A stretch of 9,493 nucleotides of DNA from Tannerella sp. (GTDB taxonomy: Bacteria > Bacteroidota > Bacteroidia > Bacteroidales > Tannerellaceae), in the NCBI GenBank assembly GCA_031279875.1, contig JAITHS010000176.1, positions 1-9,493 of the forward strand. The letters are read 5' to 3'. A program made the position numbers and the translations under genes. The first letter of the stretch is position 1; each line of letters opens with the position of its first letter. The notes beneath the pieces are model-generated. The model was not told where the DNA came from, ran no database searches, and saw only the letters and a list, made by a program, of their open reading frames with translations. Of the stretch, positions 1 to 6,326 are shown in pieces.

Positions 1-215
1 GAGTGGATATTAGCCGATACGAAACCGCCCGACTTGCCCAGCAGAGTACCTACAAGCACCTTATCGCCTTTCTGAACGCAAGCCTGCGCCGGAGCGCCGA
101 TATGCTGGCTCAAAGGGATAACTACGTTTGTCGGCGGTGCAATAGCGAGTATCGGCTGACCGGCTGAAAATTTATTTGCGGGCGGATGAATGCCCCCTAT
201 TCTGAAAGTCTTCAT
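1..215 (-). CDS. rnfC: RnfC N-terminus, Rnf electron transport complex subunit C (partial, runs off left edge)
   Basis: RnfC is the peripheral flavin/Fe-S subunit of the Rnf complex, a membrane machine that couples ferredoxin:NAD+ electron transfer to ion pumping. Only the first 71 codons are present, from the ATG at 213-215. The peptide opens MKTFRIGGIHPP and continues with VVIPLSQHIGAPA (about residues 31-43), KGDKVLVGTLLGKSGG (49-64) and VSANIH (66-71). This is the family's N-terminal barrel-sandwich-like region, and the match is strong. The cysteine clusters and the NADH/FMN domain would lie beyond the edge. The gene starts 19 bp after the carB stop on the same strand. No Shine-Dalgarno or TAnnTTTG promoter is visible before it, so read-through from carB is likely (inference). 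In the Bacteroidota I know, rnfB commonly precedes rnfC; here carB does. Confidence 0.9.
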   Translation of the reverse strand, partial: MKTFRIGGIHPPANKFSAGQPILAIAPPTNVVIPLSQHIGAPAQACVQKGDKVLVGTLLGKSGGFVSANIH

Positions 216-234
216 AAAATTATTAGAATTTTGT

Positions 235-3200
235 TCAATATTCGTCCCAGCTTTTAATTTCGATATCGTCGGGAGTAAGGGTGCAGAAGGCTGTGATGAA
301 AGCGTCGGCGAGGCGTGCGTTAGTGAGCAGGGGAATGTTGAGGTCTATTGAGGCGCGGCGTATTTTGTAGCCGTTGTCGAGTTCGCCGGCAGAGAGGTCA
401 CGCGGAATGTTTACAACCATGTCAACTTCGTGGCGGTGCAACAGGCTGAGGGCTTGCGGATGACTGCTTTCTTCGGATGGCCAGTAAACTCGTGTGCTTT
501 CTATTTCGTTGTCTTTCAGAAAATTGTATGTACCGCCGGTAGCATAAAGTTTGTAGCCTTTGTCGCGCAGTAGTTTTGCTGCATCAAGCATTGTTACTTT
601 TTGTTTTGCTGTGCCGGTAGATAACAGAACGGCTTTCTTAGGGTAGCGATAACCTACCGACAACATGCTTTTTAGCATTGCTTCGGAAGTATCATCGCCG
701 AGACAGCCTACTTCGCCTGTCGAAGCCATGTCAACGCCCAGCACCGGGTCGGCTTTTTGAAGGCGGTTGAAAGAAAACTGCGATGCTTTAATACCCACAT
801 AATCAAGGTCGAAAGCGCTACCGCCGACTTTTTCGACGGGCAGTCCGAGCATGACTTTTGTTGCGATGTCGATGAAGTTTATTTTGATGACTTTGCTGAC
901 GAACGGAAAGCTGCGTGATGCTCTTAAATTACATTCTATGACTTTGATGTCGTTGCCTTTGGCGAGGTATTGAATGTTGAACGGTCCGCTGATATTCAGT
1001 TCTTTGGCTATGCGTCGGCTGATGTTTTTGATACGTCGGAGGGTTTCGACGTATAGTTTTTGTGCCGGAAACTGTATGGTAGCGTCGCCGCTGTGAACGC
1101 CTGCGAACTCAATGTGTTCGGATATTGCATAAACGATTATTTCGCCGTTTTGCGCTACGGCGTCCATTTCTACTTCTTTGGCGTATTCGATAAACTGGCT
1201 TACTACGACGGGATGTTTCTTGCTGACGTTGGCGGCGACGTTGAGGAAGCGCACGAGTTCGTCTTCGTTTGAACAAACGTTCATCGCAGCACCGCTGAGG
1301 ACGTAGCTGGGGCGCACCAGAACGGGGAAGCCGACTTCTTTTACAAATTCGTTGATGTCGTCGAGCGATGACAATTCTTGCCATCTCGGCTGGTCAACGC
1401 CGATGCGGTCGAGCATGGCGGAGAATTTGTGTCGGTCTTCGGCGTTGTCAATGCTTTGTGCTGTGGTGCCAAGCAGTGGTACGTTGTTTTCGTCGAGCCT
1501 GATAGCGAGGTTGTTAGGTATCTGTCCGCCGGTAGAAACGATAACGCCGTGCGGATTTTCGAGTTCTACGATGTCGAGGACACGTTCGAGCGTCAGTTCA
1601 TCGAAATAAAGGCGGTCGCACTCGTCGTAGTCGGTCGAAACGGTTTCTGGGTTGTAGTTTATCATCACCGAGCGGTAGCCTGACTTTCTGATAGTATGCA
1701 ACGCCTGCACTCCGCACCAGTCGAACTCGACAGACGAGCCGATGCGATAGGCACCGGAACCGAGAACTATGACGGAATTTGTCGTCTCCTCGTTCCCTTG
1801 TCCCCTCGTCCCCTTATCCCCATATTCAATATCGTGTTCTGTTCCCGAATACGTTAAATACAGATAATTAGTTTGTGCCGGATATTCGGCGGCGAGGGTA
1901 TCGATTTGCTTAACTACTGGTGTGATACCCAATTGTTTACGCATTTGGCGGATAAAATATTGATGATGGTCATCTAATTTTTCTTTCCATATAGCGCGGG
2001 CTATTTGGAAGTCTGAAAAGCCTTGTATTTTGGCTGTTTTTAGAAGCAATTCAAAGTCGTCCGATTGCTGCACATCTTGTAAAGAAGCCACGTCAAGCCC
2101 TTCCAGATTTTCCGCTGTTCGTATAATATTTTGCAGTTTATATAAAAACCATTTGTCGATTTTTGTCAGTTCGTGTATTTGGTCAACGGTATAACCGGCG
2201 CGGAAAGCCTTGCTGATGATGAATATACGTCGGTCGGTCGGTTCGCGCAGAGCTTTGTCAACGTCAGGGATTATTATCTCTTTATTTTCGACGAAGCCGT
2301 GCATTCCCTGTCCTATCATCCGCAGTCCTTTTTGGATTGCCTCTTCAAAAGTACGACCTATCGACATCACTTCGCCGACCGATTTCATACTGCTGCCTAA
2401 TTCGCGGGCAACGCCGTGAAACTTACCTAAATCCCAGCGCGGAATCTTGCACACAACATAGTCAAGCGCAGGTTCAAAGAAAGCCGAAGTAGTTTTGACG
2501 ACGGAGTTTTTCAGTTCAAAAAGTCCGTATCCAAGTCCCAGTTTGGCAGCCACAAAAGCCAGCGGGTAGCCTGTTGCTTTCGACGCTAAAGCCGACGAGC
2601 GCGACAGTCGGGCATTCACTTCTATCACTCTATAATCCTCACTTTCAGGGTCTAATGCGTACTGCACATTACATTCGCCTACAATTCCGATATGTCGGAT
2701 GATGCGTATAGCAAGTTCTCGCAGTTTGTGATATTCCGCGTTCGTCAGCGTTTGTGAGGGCGCAATAACGATACTTTCGCCCGTATGGATACCCAGCGGG
2801 TCGAAATTCTCCATATTACAGACTGTAATACAGTTGTCGTAACAATCGCGAACAACCTCATACTCAATTTCTTTCCATCCTTTAAGGCTTTTTTCTACCA
2901 GCACTTGCGGTGAGAAAGAAAACGCTTTTTCGACTACCGTGTTGAGTTCGTCTTCATTGTCGCAGAAGCCGCTTCCCAAACCGCCAAGCGCATAAGCCGC
3001 TCGGATAATGACGGGATAGCCCAGTTCGGAAGCCGCCCGACGCGCATCTTGTGCATTTTCAACTGCCTGACTGTTAATTGTTTTGACGTCAATTTCGTTG
3101 AGCCGTTCAACAAACAGTTCTCTGTCTTCGGTATCAATAATCGCCTGCACCGGCGTACCAAGCACTTCGAGATTATACTTCGCCAAGACGCCCGACTTGT

Positions 3201-3504
3201 AGAGTTCGACGCCGCAGTTGAGCGCCGTCTGTCCGCCGAAAGCGAGCATGATGCCGTCCGGCTTTTCTTTGGCGATAACTTTTTCGACAAAGAAAGGCGT
3301 AACGGGCAAGAAATAAACCTTATCGGCGACCCCTTCGGAAGTCTGCACCGTCGCGATATTGGGGTTGATAAGCACGGTAAAAATACCCTCTTCTTTGAGA
3401 GCTTTAAGCGCTTGTGAGCCGGAATAATCGAACTCTCCCGCTTCCCCGATTTTCAATGCTCCCGAACCCAGAAGCAAGACTTTTTTGATATTTGTGTTAT
3501 ACAT
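235..3504 (-). CDS. carB: Carbamoyl-phosphate synthase large subunit
   Basis: It makes carbamoyl phosphate from bicarbonate, ammonia (delivered from glutamine by CarA) and two ATP, feeding pyrimidine and arginine synthesis in the cytoplasm. The 1089-residue protein has the full duplicated architecture: first synthetase half (about 1-400), with the nucleotide loop GSGALKIGEAGEFDYSG (13-29), FGGQTALN (89-96), RAAYALGGLGSG (168-179) and EVNARLSRSSALASKATGYP (295-314); an oligomerisation region (about 400-550); second half (about 575-955), with GSGAYRIGSSVEFDWCG (582-598), RPSYVLSGAAM (731-741) and ECNLRASRSFPF (857-868); then a C-terminal MGS-like allosteric domain (about 956-1089) with ATGGT (988-992). 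Residues 562-574 are encoded by an 8-bp tandem repeat also found in the intergenic gaps, and form a Gly-rich insert at the junction of the halves. The start is the ATG at 3502-3504, behind a Bacteroidota-type promoter. carA is not in the window. Confidence 0.98.
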   Translation of the reverse strand: MYNTNIKKVLLLGSGALKIGEAGEFDYSGSQALKALKEEGIFTVLINPNIATVQTSEGVADKVYFLPVTPFFVEKVIAKEKPDGIMLAFGGQTALNCGVELYKSGVLAKYNLEVLGTPVQAIIDTEDRELFVERLNEIDVKTINSQAVENAQDARRAASELGYPVIIRAAYALGGLGSGFCDNEDELNTVVEKAFSFSPQVLVEKSLKGWKEIEYEVVRDCYDNCITVCNMENFDPLGIHTGESIVIAPSQTLTNAEYHKLRELAIRIIRHIGIVGECNVQYALDPESEDYRVIEVNARLSRSSALASKATGYPLAFVAAKLGLGYGLFELKNSVVKTTSAFFEPALDYVVCKIPRWDLGKFHGVARELGSSMKSVGEVMSIGRTFEEAIQKGLRMIGQGMHGFVENKEIIIPDVDKALREPTDRRIFIISKAFRAGYTVDQIHELTKIDKWFLYKLQNIIRTAENLEGLDVASLQDVQQSDDFELLLKTAKIQGFSDFQIARAIWKEKLDDHHQYFIRQMRKQLGITPVVKQIDTLAAEYPAQTNYLYLTYSGTEHDIEYGDKGTRGQGNEETTNSVIVLGSGAYRIGSSVEFDWCGVQALHTIRKSGYRSVMINYNPETVSTDYDECDRLYFDELTLERVLDIVELENPHGVIVSTGGQIPNNLAIRLDENNVPLLGTTAQSIDNAEDRHKFSAMLDRIGVDQPRWQELSSLDDINEFVKEVGFPVLVRPSYVLSGAAMNVCSNEDELVRFLNVAANVSKKHPVVVSQFIEYAKEVEMDAVAQNGEIIVYAISEHIEFAGVHSGDATIQFPAQKLYVETLRRIKNISRRIAKELNISGPFNIQYLAKGNDIKVIECNLRASRSFPFVSKVIKINFIDIATKVMLGLPVEKVGGSAFDLDYVGIKASQFSFNRLQKADPVLGVDMASTGEVGCLGDDTSEAMLKSMLSVGYRYPKKAVLLSTGTAKQKVTMLDAAKLLRDKGYKLYATGGTYNFLKDNEIESTRVYWPSEESSHPQALSLLHRHEVDMVVNIPRDLSAGELDNGYKIRRASIDLNIPLLTNARLADAFITAFCTLTPDDIEIKSWDEY
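1782..1821 (-). repeat. In-frame octanucleotide array inside carB (5 x 8 bp)
   Basis: Plus-strand units are TCGTCTCC, TCGTTCCC, TTGTCCCC, TCGTCCCC and TTATCCCC. Read as carB mRNA they give purine-rich GGGGACAA-type units. Because 8 and 3 share no factor, the translation repeats every 24 bp: residues 562-569 are GDKGTRGQ, followed by GNEET, a diverged second copy. The array lies exactly between the end of the first half/oligomerisation region and the beta strand opening the second synthetase half. The same unit forms the arrays at 6189-6244 and 7321-7384. An unrelated origin by chance is unlikely given five consecutive units with the same variable positions (2 and 6). Confidence 0.93.
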
Positions 3505-3543
3505 TAAAATAATATACAGTGTTATTTTTTATTAATTCGGGTG

Positions 3544-3574
3544 CAAAAGTAGTAATTTTTTTTGTAGTATCAAA
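3544..3574 (-). promoter_or_regulatory. Bacteroidota-type promoter for carB
   Basis: On the minus strand, TTTG (complement of 3571-3574), a 19-nt spacer, then TACTTTTG (complement of 3544-3551). This matches the known Bacteroidota primary-sigma consensus: a -33 TTTG box and a -7 TAnnTTTG box about 19-21 nt apart. Transcription would begin near 3537-3541, giving a leader of roughly 35 nt before the carB ATG at 3504. The -33 box lies between the two boxes of the opposing bamD promoter. Confidence 0.75.
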
Positions 3575-3591
3575 AAAAAAGTGTATCTTTG
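3561..3591 (+). promoter_or_regulatory. Bacteroidota-type promoter for bamD-rpoZ-DUF4293
   Basis: TTTG at 3561-3564, a 19-nt spacer, then TATCTTTG at 3584-3591, matching the Bacteroidota -33/-7 consensus. Predicted transcription start is about 3595-3599, so the leader before the GTG at 3614 would be only about 15-20 nt. The promoter excludes an upstream GTG at 3581 as the bamD start, because that codon lies before the -7 box. Confidence 0.78.
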
Positions 3592-3613
3592 CAGCCGAAT
3601 TTTTAGAAAAAAA

Positions 3614-4423
3614 GTGAAAAAAGTAGCAATAATAGCAAGTGTTCTGATGATGTTGATGTCGTCCTGCGGGGAGTACAACAAGTTATTGAAAAGTCAGGAC
3701 CCTGATTTAAAATATTCTTATGCCAAGAAATATTTTAATCAGAAGAAATATGTTCGTTCGGCAACGTTGCTTGAAGAGATAGTTCACTATTTCAGAGGTC
3801 GTGCCGAGGCGGAAGAATCGCTGTATCTTCTTGCCCAGAGTTATTACGGTCAGAAAGACTACATCACGGCGTCGGAGTATTTCAAGACATACTACAACAC
3901 GTATCCGAAGAACGAGTTTACAGAGTTGGCGCGTTTCTACGGCGCTTACGGTTTATATTTGGATTCTCCCGATCCGCGTTTAGATCAGGCACAGACGTAT
4001 GAGTCAATCAATCAGTTTCTTATGTATCTTGAATATTATCCGCAAAGCGAACGTGCAAAGCAGGCTCAGGAGATACTATTTGAATTGCAGGAAAAATTAG
4101 CCTACAAAGAGTATCTGGCGGCGCGGCTATATTACAATCTCGGCACATATATGGGCAATAACTACAATTCGTGCGTGTTAACGGTTGACAATGCGTTGAA
4201 GAATTATCCCGACACAAAGTATCGCGAAGACCTGACTTACTTGAAGTTATGTTCAAAATACGAGTTGGCTATCGTGAGCATTGACGAGCGGTTGCAGGGT
4301 CGTTATCGCGAAGTTGTTGACGCCTATTACAACTACATGAACGAGTTTCCGGGAGGCAAGTACGCCAAGCAAGTGAAAAAGTATTTTGATTACGCAAACA
4401 GCAAAATAGAGAAATATTATTAA
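3614..4423 (+). CDS. bamD: Outer membrane assembly lipoprotein BamD
   Basis: BamD is the essential lipoprotein partner of BamA in the complex that folds beta-barrel proteins into the outer membrane; it faces the periplasm. From the GTG at 3614 the protein is 269 residues and begins MKKVAIIASVLMMLMSSCG, a lipoprotein signal peptide with the lipidated Cys at residue 18. The rest is alpha-helical with TPR-like pairs, for example YSYAKKYFNQKKYVRSATLL, LYLLAQSYYGQKDYITASEY and INQFLMYLEYYPQSERAKQA, as in the family. The frame is also open to a GTG at 3581, but that start falls inside the promoter and spoils the signal peptide. There is no clear Shine-Dalgarno; an A-rich stretch precedes the start, as is usual in this phylum. 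It is first in a run with rpoZ (11 bp later) and DUF4293. Confidence 0.94.
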   Translation: MKKVAIIASVLMMLMSSCGEYNKLLKSQDPDLKYSYAKKYFNQKKYVRSATLLEEIVHYFRGRAEAEESLYLLAQSYYGQKDYITASEYFKTYYNTYPKNEFTELARFYGAYGLYLDSPDPRLDQAQTYESINQFLMYLEYYPQSERAKQAQEILFELQEKLAYKEYLAARLYYNLGTYMGNNYNSCVLTVDNALKNYPDTKYREDLTYLKLCSKYELAIVSIDERLQGRYREVVDAYYNYMNEFPGGKYAKQVKKYFDYANSKIEKYY

Positions 4424-4434
4424 AAGACAACAAT

Positions 4435-4779
4435 ATGGATTATAAAAAGTCAAAAGCACCGTCAAGCACCGTCTCGCGCGACATGAGCAAGATGTGGAAA
4501 GAGACGGGCAATGTTTATGAAACGGTAATGATAATTGCAAAGCGGGCAAATCAGATATCCGCAGAGATGAAACATGACTTGGACAAGAAATTGTCGGAGT
4601 TTTCGGCTATCAATGATAGAGACAACCTCGAAGAGGTGTTTGAGAACCGCGAGCAGATAGAAGTTTCGCGCTATTACGAGAAACTGCCGAAAGTAACTCT
4701 CATAGCCACAAAGGAATACGAAGAAGGGGAAATTTTCTGGAAACATCCCGTTAAGAAAGAAATAGCGGAGGATATATGA
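4435..4779 (+). CDS. rpoZ: RNA polymerase omega subunit, Bacteroidota type
   Basis: This small (114 aa) cytoplasmic protein belongs to the omega/Rpb6 family, which binds the beta-prime subunit and helps RNA polymerase assemble. Recognisable features are the N-terminal MDYKKSKAPSSTVSRDM, the conserved core NVYETVMIIAKRANQIS (residues 26-42), an acidic helix with DNLEEVFENREQIE (62-75), then SRYYEKLPKVTLIA. The core resembles the ARRARQL region of classical omega, but the flanks are specific to Bacteroidota. Its stop overlaps the start of the DUF4293 gene (ATGA at 4776-4779), and it follows bamD by 11 bp, an arrangement I know from other members of the phylum. Start: the first ATG, without a Shine-Dalgarno. 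Confidence 0.92.
   Translation: MDYKKSKAPSSTVSRDMSKMWKETGNVYETVMIIAKRANQISAEMKHDLDKKLSEFSAINDRDNLEEVFENREQIEVSRYYEKLPKVTLIATKEYEEGEIFWKHPVKKEIAEDI
4767..4771 (+). promoter_or_regulatory. Shine-Dalgarno GGAGG before the DUF4293 gene
   Basis: GGAGG lies 4 nt before the ATG at 4776 and inside the end of rpoZ. It is the only strong Shine-Dalgarno I found before a start in this window. Together with the ATGA overlap it fixes the start and suggests re-initiation by ribosomes finishing rpoZ (inference). The spacing is shorter than ideal. Confidence 0.6.
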
Positions 4780-5267
4780 TACAGCGTATTCAAACTGTAT
4801 ATCTGCTGGCAGTGGCGGCGCTGTTTACGGCGTTGCTGTTTTTGCCGCTGGCGTCGATGCGGTGGCAGGTTGAAGACATGGAAAGTATGCTGTTACTGTT
4901 TAAAGTTGACGGCTTGTACGACAACGCAGCTATGGCGTATGGAACGTTTGTACTCTTTATTTTAACAGGTATAATCATACTTCTTACGTTTACGATCATA
5001 TTTATGTATAAGAAGCGTGTCTTGCAGATGCGGATGTGTGTTTATAACTCGCTGATTATCATTGGCTTTGTCGCTGTTGTCGGCTATCATCTCTGGTCAT
5101 TCGACAAGATGTCGGGCGCCGAAACGGAGATAAAAGTTACGGTATCGGAAATAAAGTTGAGTATCTGGTCAGCGTTTCCGATTATAGCGCTGATATTCAA
5201 TTATTTGGCGATACGAAAGATTGGAACCGATGAGGCTCTTGTGCGGTCGTTGGAGAGATTACGGTAA
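4776..5267 (+). CDS. DUF4293 family four-helix membrane protein
   Basis: A 163-residue inner-membrane protein of unknown function, typical of Bacteroidota. It starts MIQRIQTVYLL and has four hydrophobic segments at about residues 7-27, 56-80, 87-106 and 129-147, with a soluble loop after the first (about 28-50) and another after the third. The C-terminal tail AIRKIGTDEALVRSLERLR is charged and matches the conserved end of the DUF4293 family. The start overlaps the rpoZ stop, so it is probably co-transcribed and translationally coupled. Its last 9 bp overlap the 3' end of aroE on the opposite strand. No catalytic residues are evident; the link to bamD and rpoZ is by position only. Confidence 0.88.
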   Translation: MIQRIQTVYLLAVAALFTALLFLPLASMRWQVEDMESMLLLFKVDGLYDNAAMAYGTFVLFILTGIIILLTFTIIFMYKKRVLQMRMCVYNSLIIIGFVAVVGYHLWSFDKMSGAETEIKVTVSEIKLSIWSAFPIIALIFNYLAIRKIGTDEALVRSLERLR

Positions 5268-6008
5268 GTTCCAGATATGCCATGCTTTAAGTGCTTGCAG
5301 ATGAAGCATTTCGAGGCCGTTTTTGATTGTGGCTTTATGTGCTTTTCCCTTTTGTAGAAAAAGCGTTTCCGCCGGATTATAAATTAAATCATAGAGAATG
5401 TGATTGTCTGTCAGATATTCGTATGGGATGTCGGGGCAGGCCTCGGTGTGCGGATACATTCCCAAAGGAGTTGTATTGACTATAACGGTGTGATTTTCAA
5501 TAATTTCCTTTGTTATTTCTTCGTAGGTTATGCAATTGTTTTTCGCTGTGCGGGATACGTAAAGCGGGGTCAATTGCAGTTGTTTGAGACCCTGTTCGAC
5601 GGCTTTGGAAGCGCCGCCTGTGCCGAGTATGATAGCTTGTGTGTGGTTGTTTGTTAGCAGTGGTTTGAGCGACTGTTTGAAGCCTGTAATGTCGGAGTTA
5701 TGTCCTTCGAGAACGGCTTTTTCCTGTGCTTTTCGCCGGATTTTGATGACATTGACGGCTCCGATGGTTTCGGCGTCGTCGGAGAGTTTGTCAAGCAAAG
5801 GTATTACATTGATTTTGTGCGGTATAGTAACATTAATGCCGCAAAGATTAGGATAATCTTCGATTAGTTGCGACAGTTCGCCTACGTCTTTGATTTCAAA
5901 GTTAAGATACTGCGCATCAATGTTTTCTTCCCGAAATTTTCGGTTGAAAAAGTCTTTCGAGAAAGAATGTGATAAAGGGTGGCCGATTAGGGCGTAAAGT
6001 TGTTTCAT
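5259..6008 (-). CDS. aroE: Shikimate dehydrogenase (NADP+)
   Basis: It reduces 3-dehydroshikimate to shikimate with NADPH in the pathway to chorismate. Length (249 aa) is near the short end for the family. The shikimate-binding N-terminal domain shows GHPLSHSFS (9-17), NVTIPHK (59-65, catalytic Lys65), GAVNV (83-87) and HNSDITGF (103-110, catalytic Asp106). The NADP domain has the glycine loop GTGGASKAV (129-137), the SRT phosphate-binding motif (152-154), NTTPLGMYP (178-186) and YDLIYNP (206-212). NGLEMLHLQA (230-239) carries the conserved Gln. All key residues are present, so it should be active. It lies 341 bp after purC on the same strand, behind a repeat-filled gap, with no visible promoter of its own. 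Its stop overlaps the convergent DUF4293 gene. Confidence 0.96.
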   Translation of the reverse strand: MKQLYALIGHPLSHSFSKDFFNRKFREENIDAQYLNFEIKDVGELSQLIEDYPNLCGINVTIPHKINVIPLLDKLSDDAETIGAVNVIKIRRKAQEKAVLEGHNSDITGFKQSLKPLLTNNHTQAIILGTGGASKAVEQGLKQLQLTPLYVSRTAKNNCITYEEITKEIIENHTVIVNTTPLGMYPHTEACPDIPYEYLTDNHILYDLIYNPAETLFLQKGKAHKATIKNGLEMLHLQALKAWHIWNLP

Positions 6009-6010
6009 AA

Positions 6011-6042
6011 AGAGTTGAGAGTTGAGAGTTGAGAGATGAGAG
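6011..6042 (+). repeat. Heptanucleotide array AGAGTTG (4 units plus a partial)
   Basis: Units AGAGTTG, AGAGTTG, AGAGTTG and AGAGATG, then AGAG. It begins 2 bp upstream of the aroE start codon (6008), so in the aroE mRNA it forms a pyrimidine-rich CAACTCT leader exactly where a ribosome would bind. Confidence 0.9.
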
Positions 6043-6049
6043 TTTTTTT

Positions 6050-6065
6050 CAATTAAAAATTAAGA
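6050..6065. repeat. Left copy of a 16-bp perfect inverted repeat
   Basis: CAATTAAAAATTAAGA at 6050-6065 is the exact reverse complement of 6348-6363. The pair brackets almost the whole purC-aroE spacer (outer span 6050-6363, 314 bp). The sequence is AT-rich and the right copy lies in a TTTTAAT heptad array, so it may be a short remnant of the same repeat in the opposite orientation rather than a transposon end. Confidence 0.75.
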
Positions 6066-6078
6066 CGGATAGGGCATT

Positions 6079-6146
6079 CGTCATTGCGAGGAACGAAGCA
6101 ATCCGGAGAAAAGGCACGCTGGATTGCTTCGTGCCTCGCAATGACG
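6079..6146. repeat. 68-bp near-perfect palindrome (REP/MITE-like)
   Basis: The left arm, 6079-6104, starts CGTCATTGCGAGGAACGAAG; the right arm, 6121-6146, is its reverse complement with one mismatch in 26 positions. The 16-nt loop is 6105-6120. The arm sequence resembles a dispersed palindromic repeat (core ATTGCGAGG...AAGCAATCC) that I recognise from intergenic regions of unrelated bacteria. In the purC-aroE transcript it would fold into a very stable hairpin. No U-tract follows directly, so I do not call it an intrinsic terminator. Confidence 0.9.
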
Positions 6147-6153
6147 TGGTACC

Positions 6154-6188
6154 GTCTGCCGTCTGCTTTCTGCTTTCTGCCTTCTGCC
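6154..6188 (+). repeat. Heptanucleotide array TTCTGCC (5 units)
   Basis: Units GTCTGCC, GTCTGCT, TTCTGCT, TTCTGCC and TTCTGCC. The array ends exactly where the octanucleotide array at 6189 begins. Three more related units occur at 6255-6275. Confidence 0.92.
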
Positions 6189-6244
6189 TCGTCCCCTTGT
6201 CTCCTTGTCTCCTCGTCTCCTTGTCTCCTTGTCTCCTTGTCCCC
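6189..6244 (+). repeat. Octanucleotide array TTGTCTCC (7 units)
   Basis: Seven consecutive 8-bp units: TCGTCCCC, TTGTCTCC twice, TCGTCTCC, TTGTCTCC twice, TTGTCCCC. It is the same unit as in carB (1782-1821) and, in the opposite orientation, upstream of purC (7321-7384). It sits between two stretches of the TTCTGCC heptad. Confidence 0.95.
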
Positions 6245-6254
6245 TTGCAACCCC

Positions 6255-6275
6255 TACTGCTTTCTGCGTTCTGCA
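6255..6275 (+). repeat. Heptanucleotide array TTCTGCC, second stretch (3 units)
   Basis: Units TACTGCT, TTCTGCG and TTCTGCA, matching the array at 6154-6188. The octad array and 10 unrelated bases lie between, which suggests that the octad array was inserted into or grew beside a longer heptad tract. Confidence 0.75.
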
Positions 6276-6280
6276 AACCG

Positions 6281-6306
6281 CTTGCAGGGTTTAAAACCAC
6301 TGCAAG
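6281..6306. repeat. Small imperfect hairpin CTTGCAG...CTGCAAG
   Basis: Arms CTTGCAG (6281-6287) and CTGCAAG (6300-6306) surround GGTTTAAAACCA, which continues the pairing with one bulge. A shifted direct near-copy (AAACC...TGCA...GGGTTT) runs over 6275-6312. It lies 44 bp after the purC stop in the direction of transcription. It lacks a following U-tract, so a terminator role is unproven. Confidence 0.55.
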
Positions 6307-6326
6307 GGTTTTGGGTACCGTCATTC

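Noticed and set aside
3049..3417. Plus-strand open frame of 122 codons within carB
   Set aside because: It is a shadow of the carB reading frame on the other strand, with no start signal and no recognisable product. The other small frames inside carB are rejected for the same reason.
3581..3613. Upstream GTG as the bamD start, adding 11 residues
   Set aside because: It lies before the -7 promoter box and would put MYLCSRIFRKK ahead of a normal lipoprotein signal peptide. The GTG at 3614 gives a proper signal.
5240..5300. Bidirectional terminator between the DUF4293 gene and aroE
   Set aside because: The genes overlap, and I could not find a GC-rich stem followed by a T-run nearby. The 9-bp TTACGGTAA is too short.
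6154..6275. CRISPR-like array
   Set aside because: Units are 7 or 8 bp, directly abutting, without unique spacers; no cas genes are present.
6281..6306. Intrinsic terminator after purC
   Set aside because: The stem is short and bulged, and on the minus strand it is followed by GGTTTGCAG-type sequence rather than a U-tract. Listed only as a hairpin.
6049..6324. Minus-strand open frame of 91 codons with a Gly/Arg/Gln-rich repetitive product, and plus-strand frames over the same stretch
   Set aside because: The frames are open because the octad and TTCTGCC arrays contain no stops in any frame. There is no start signal or gene-like composition beyond the repeats.
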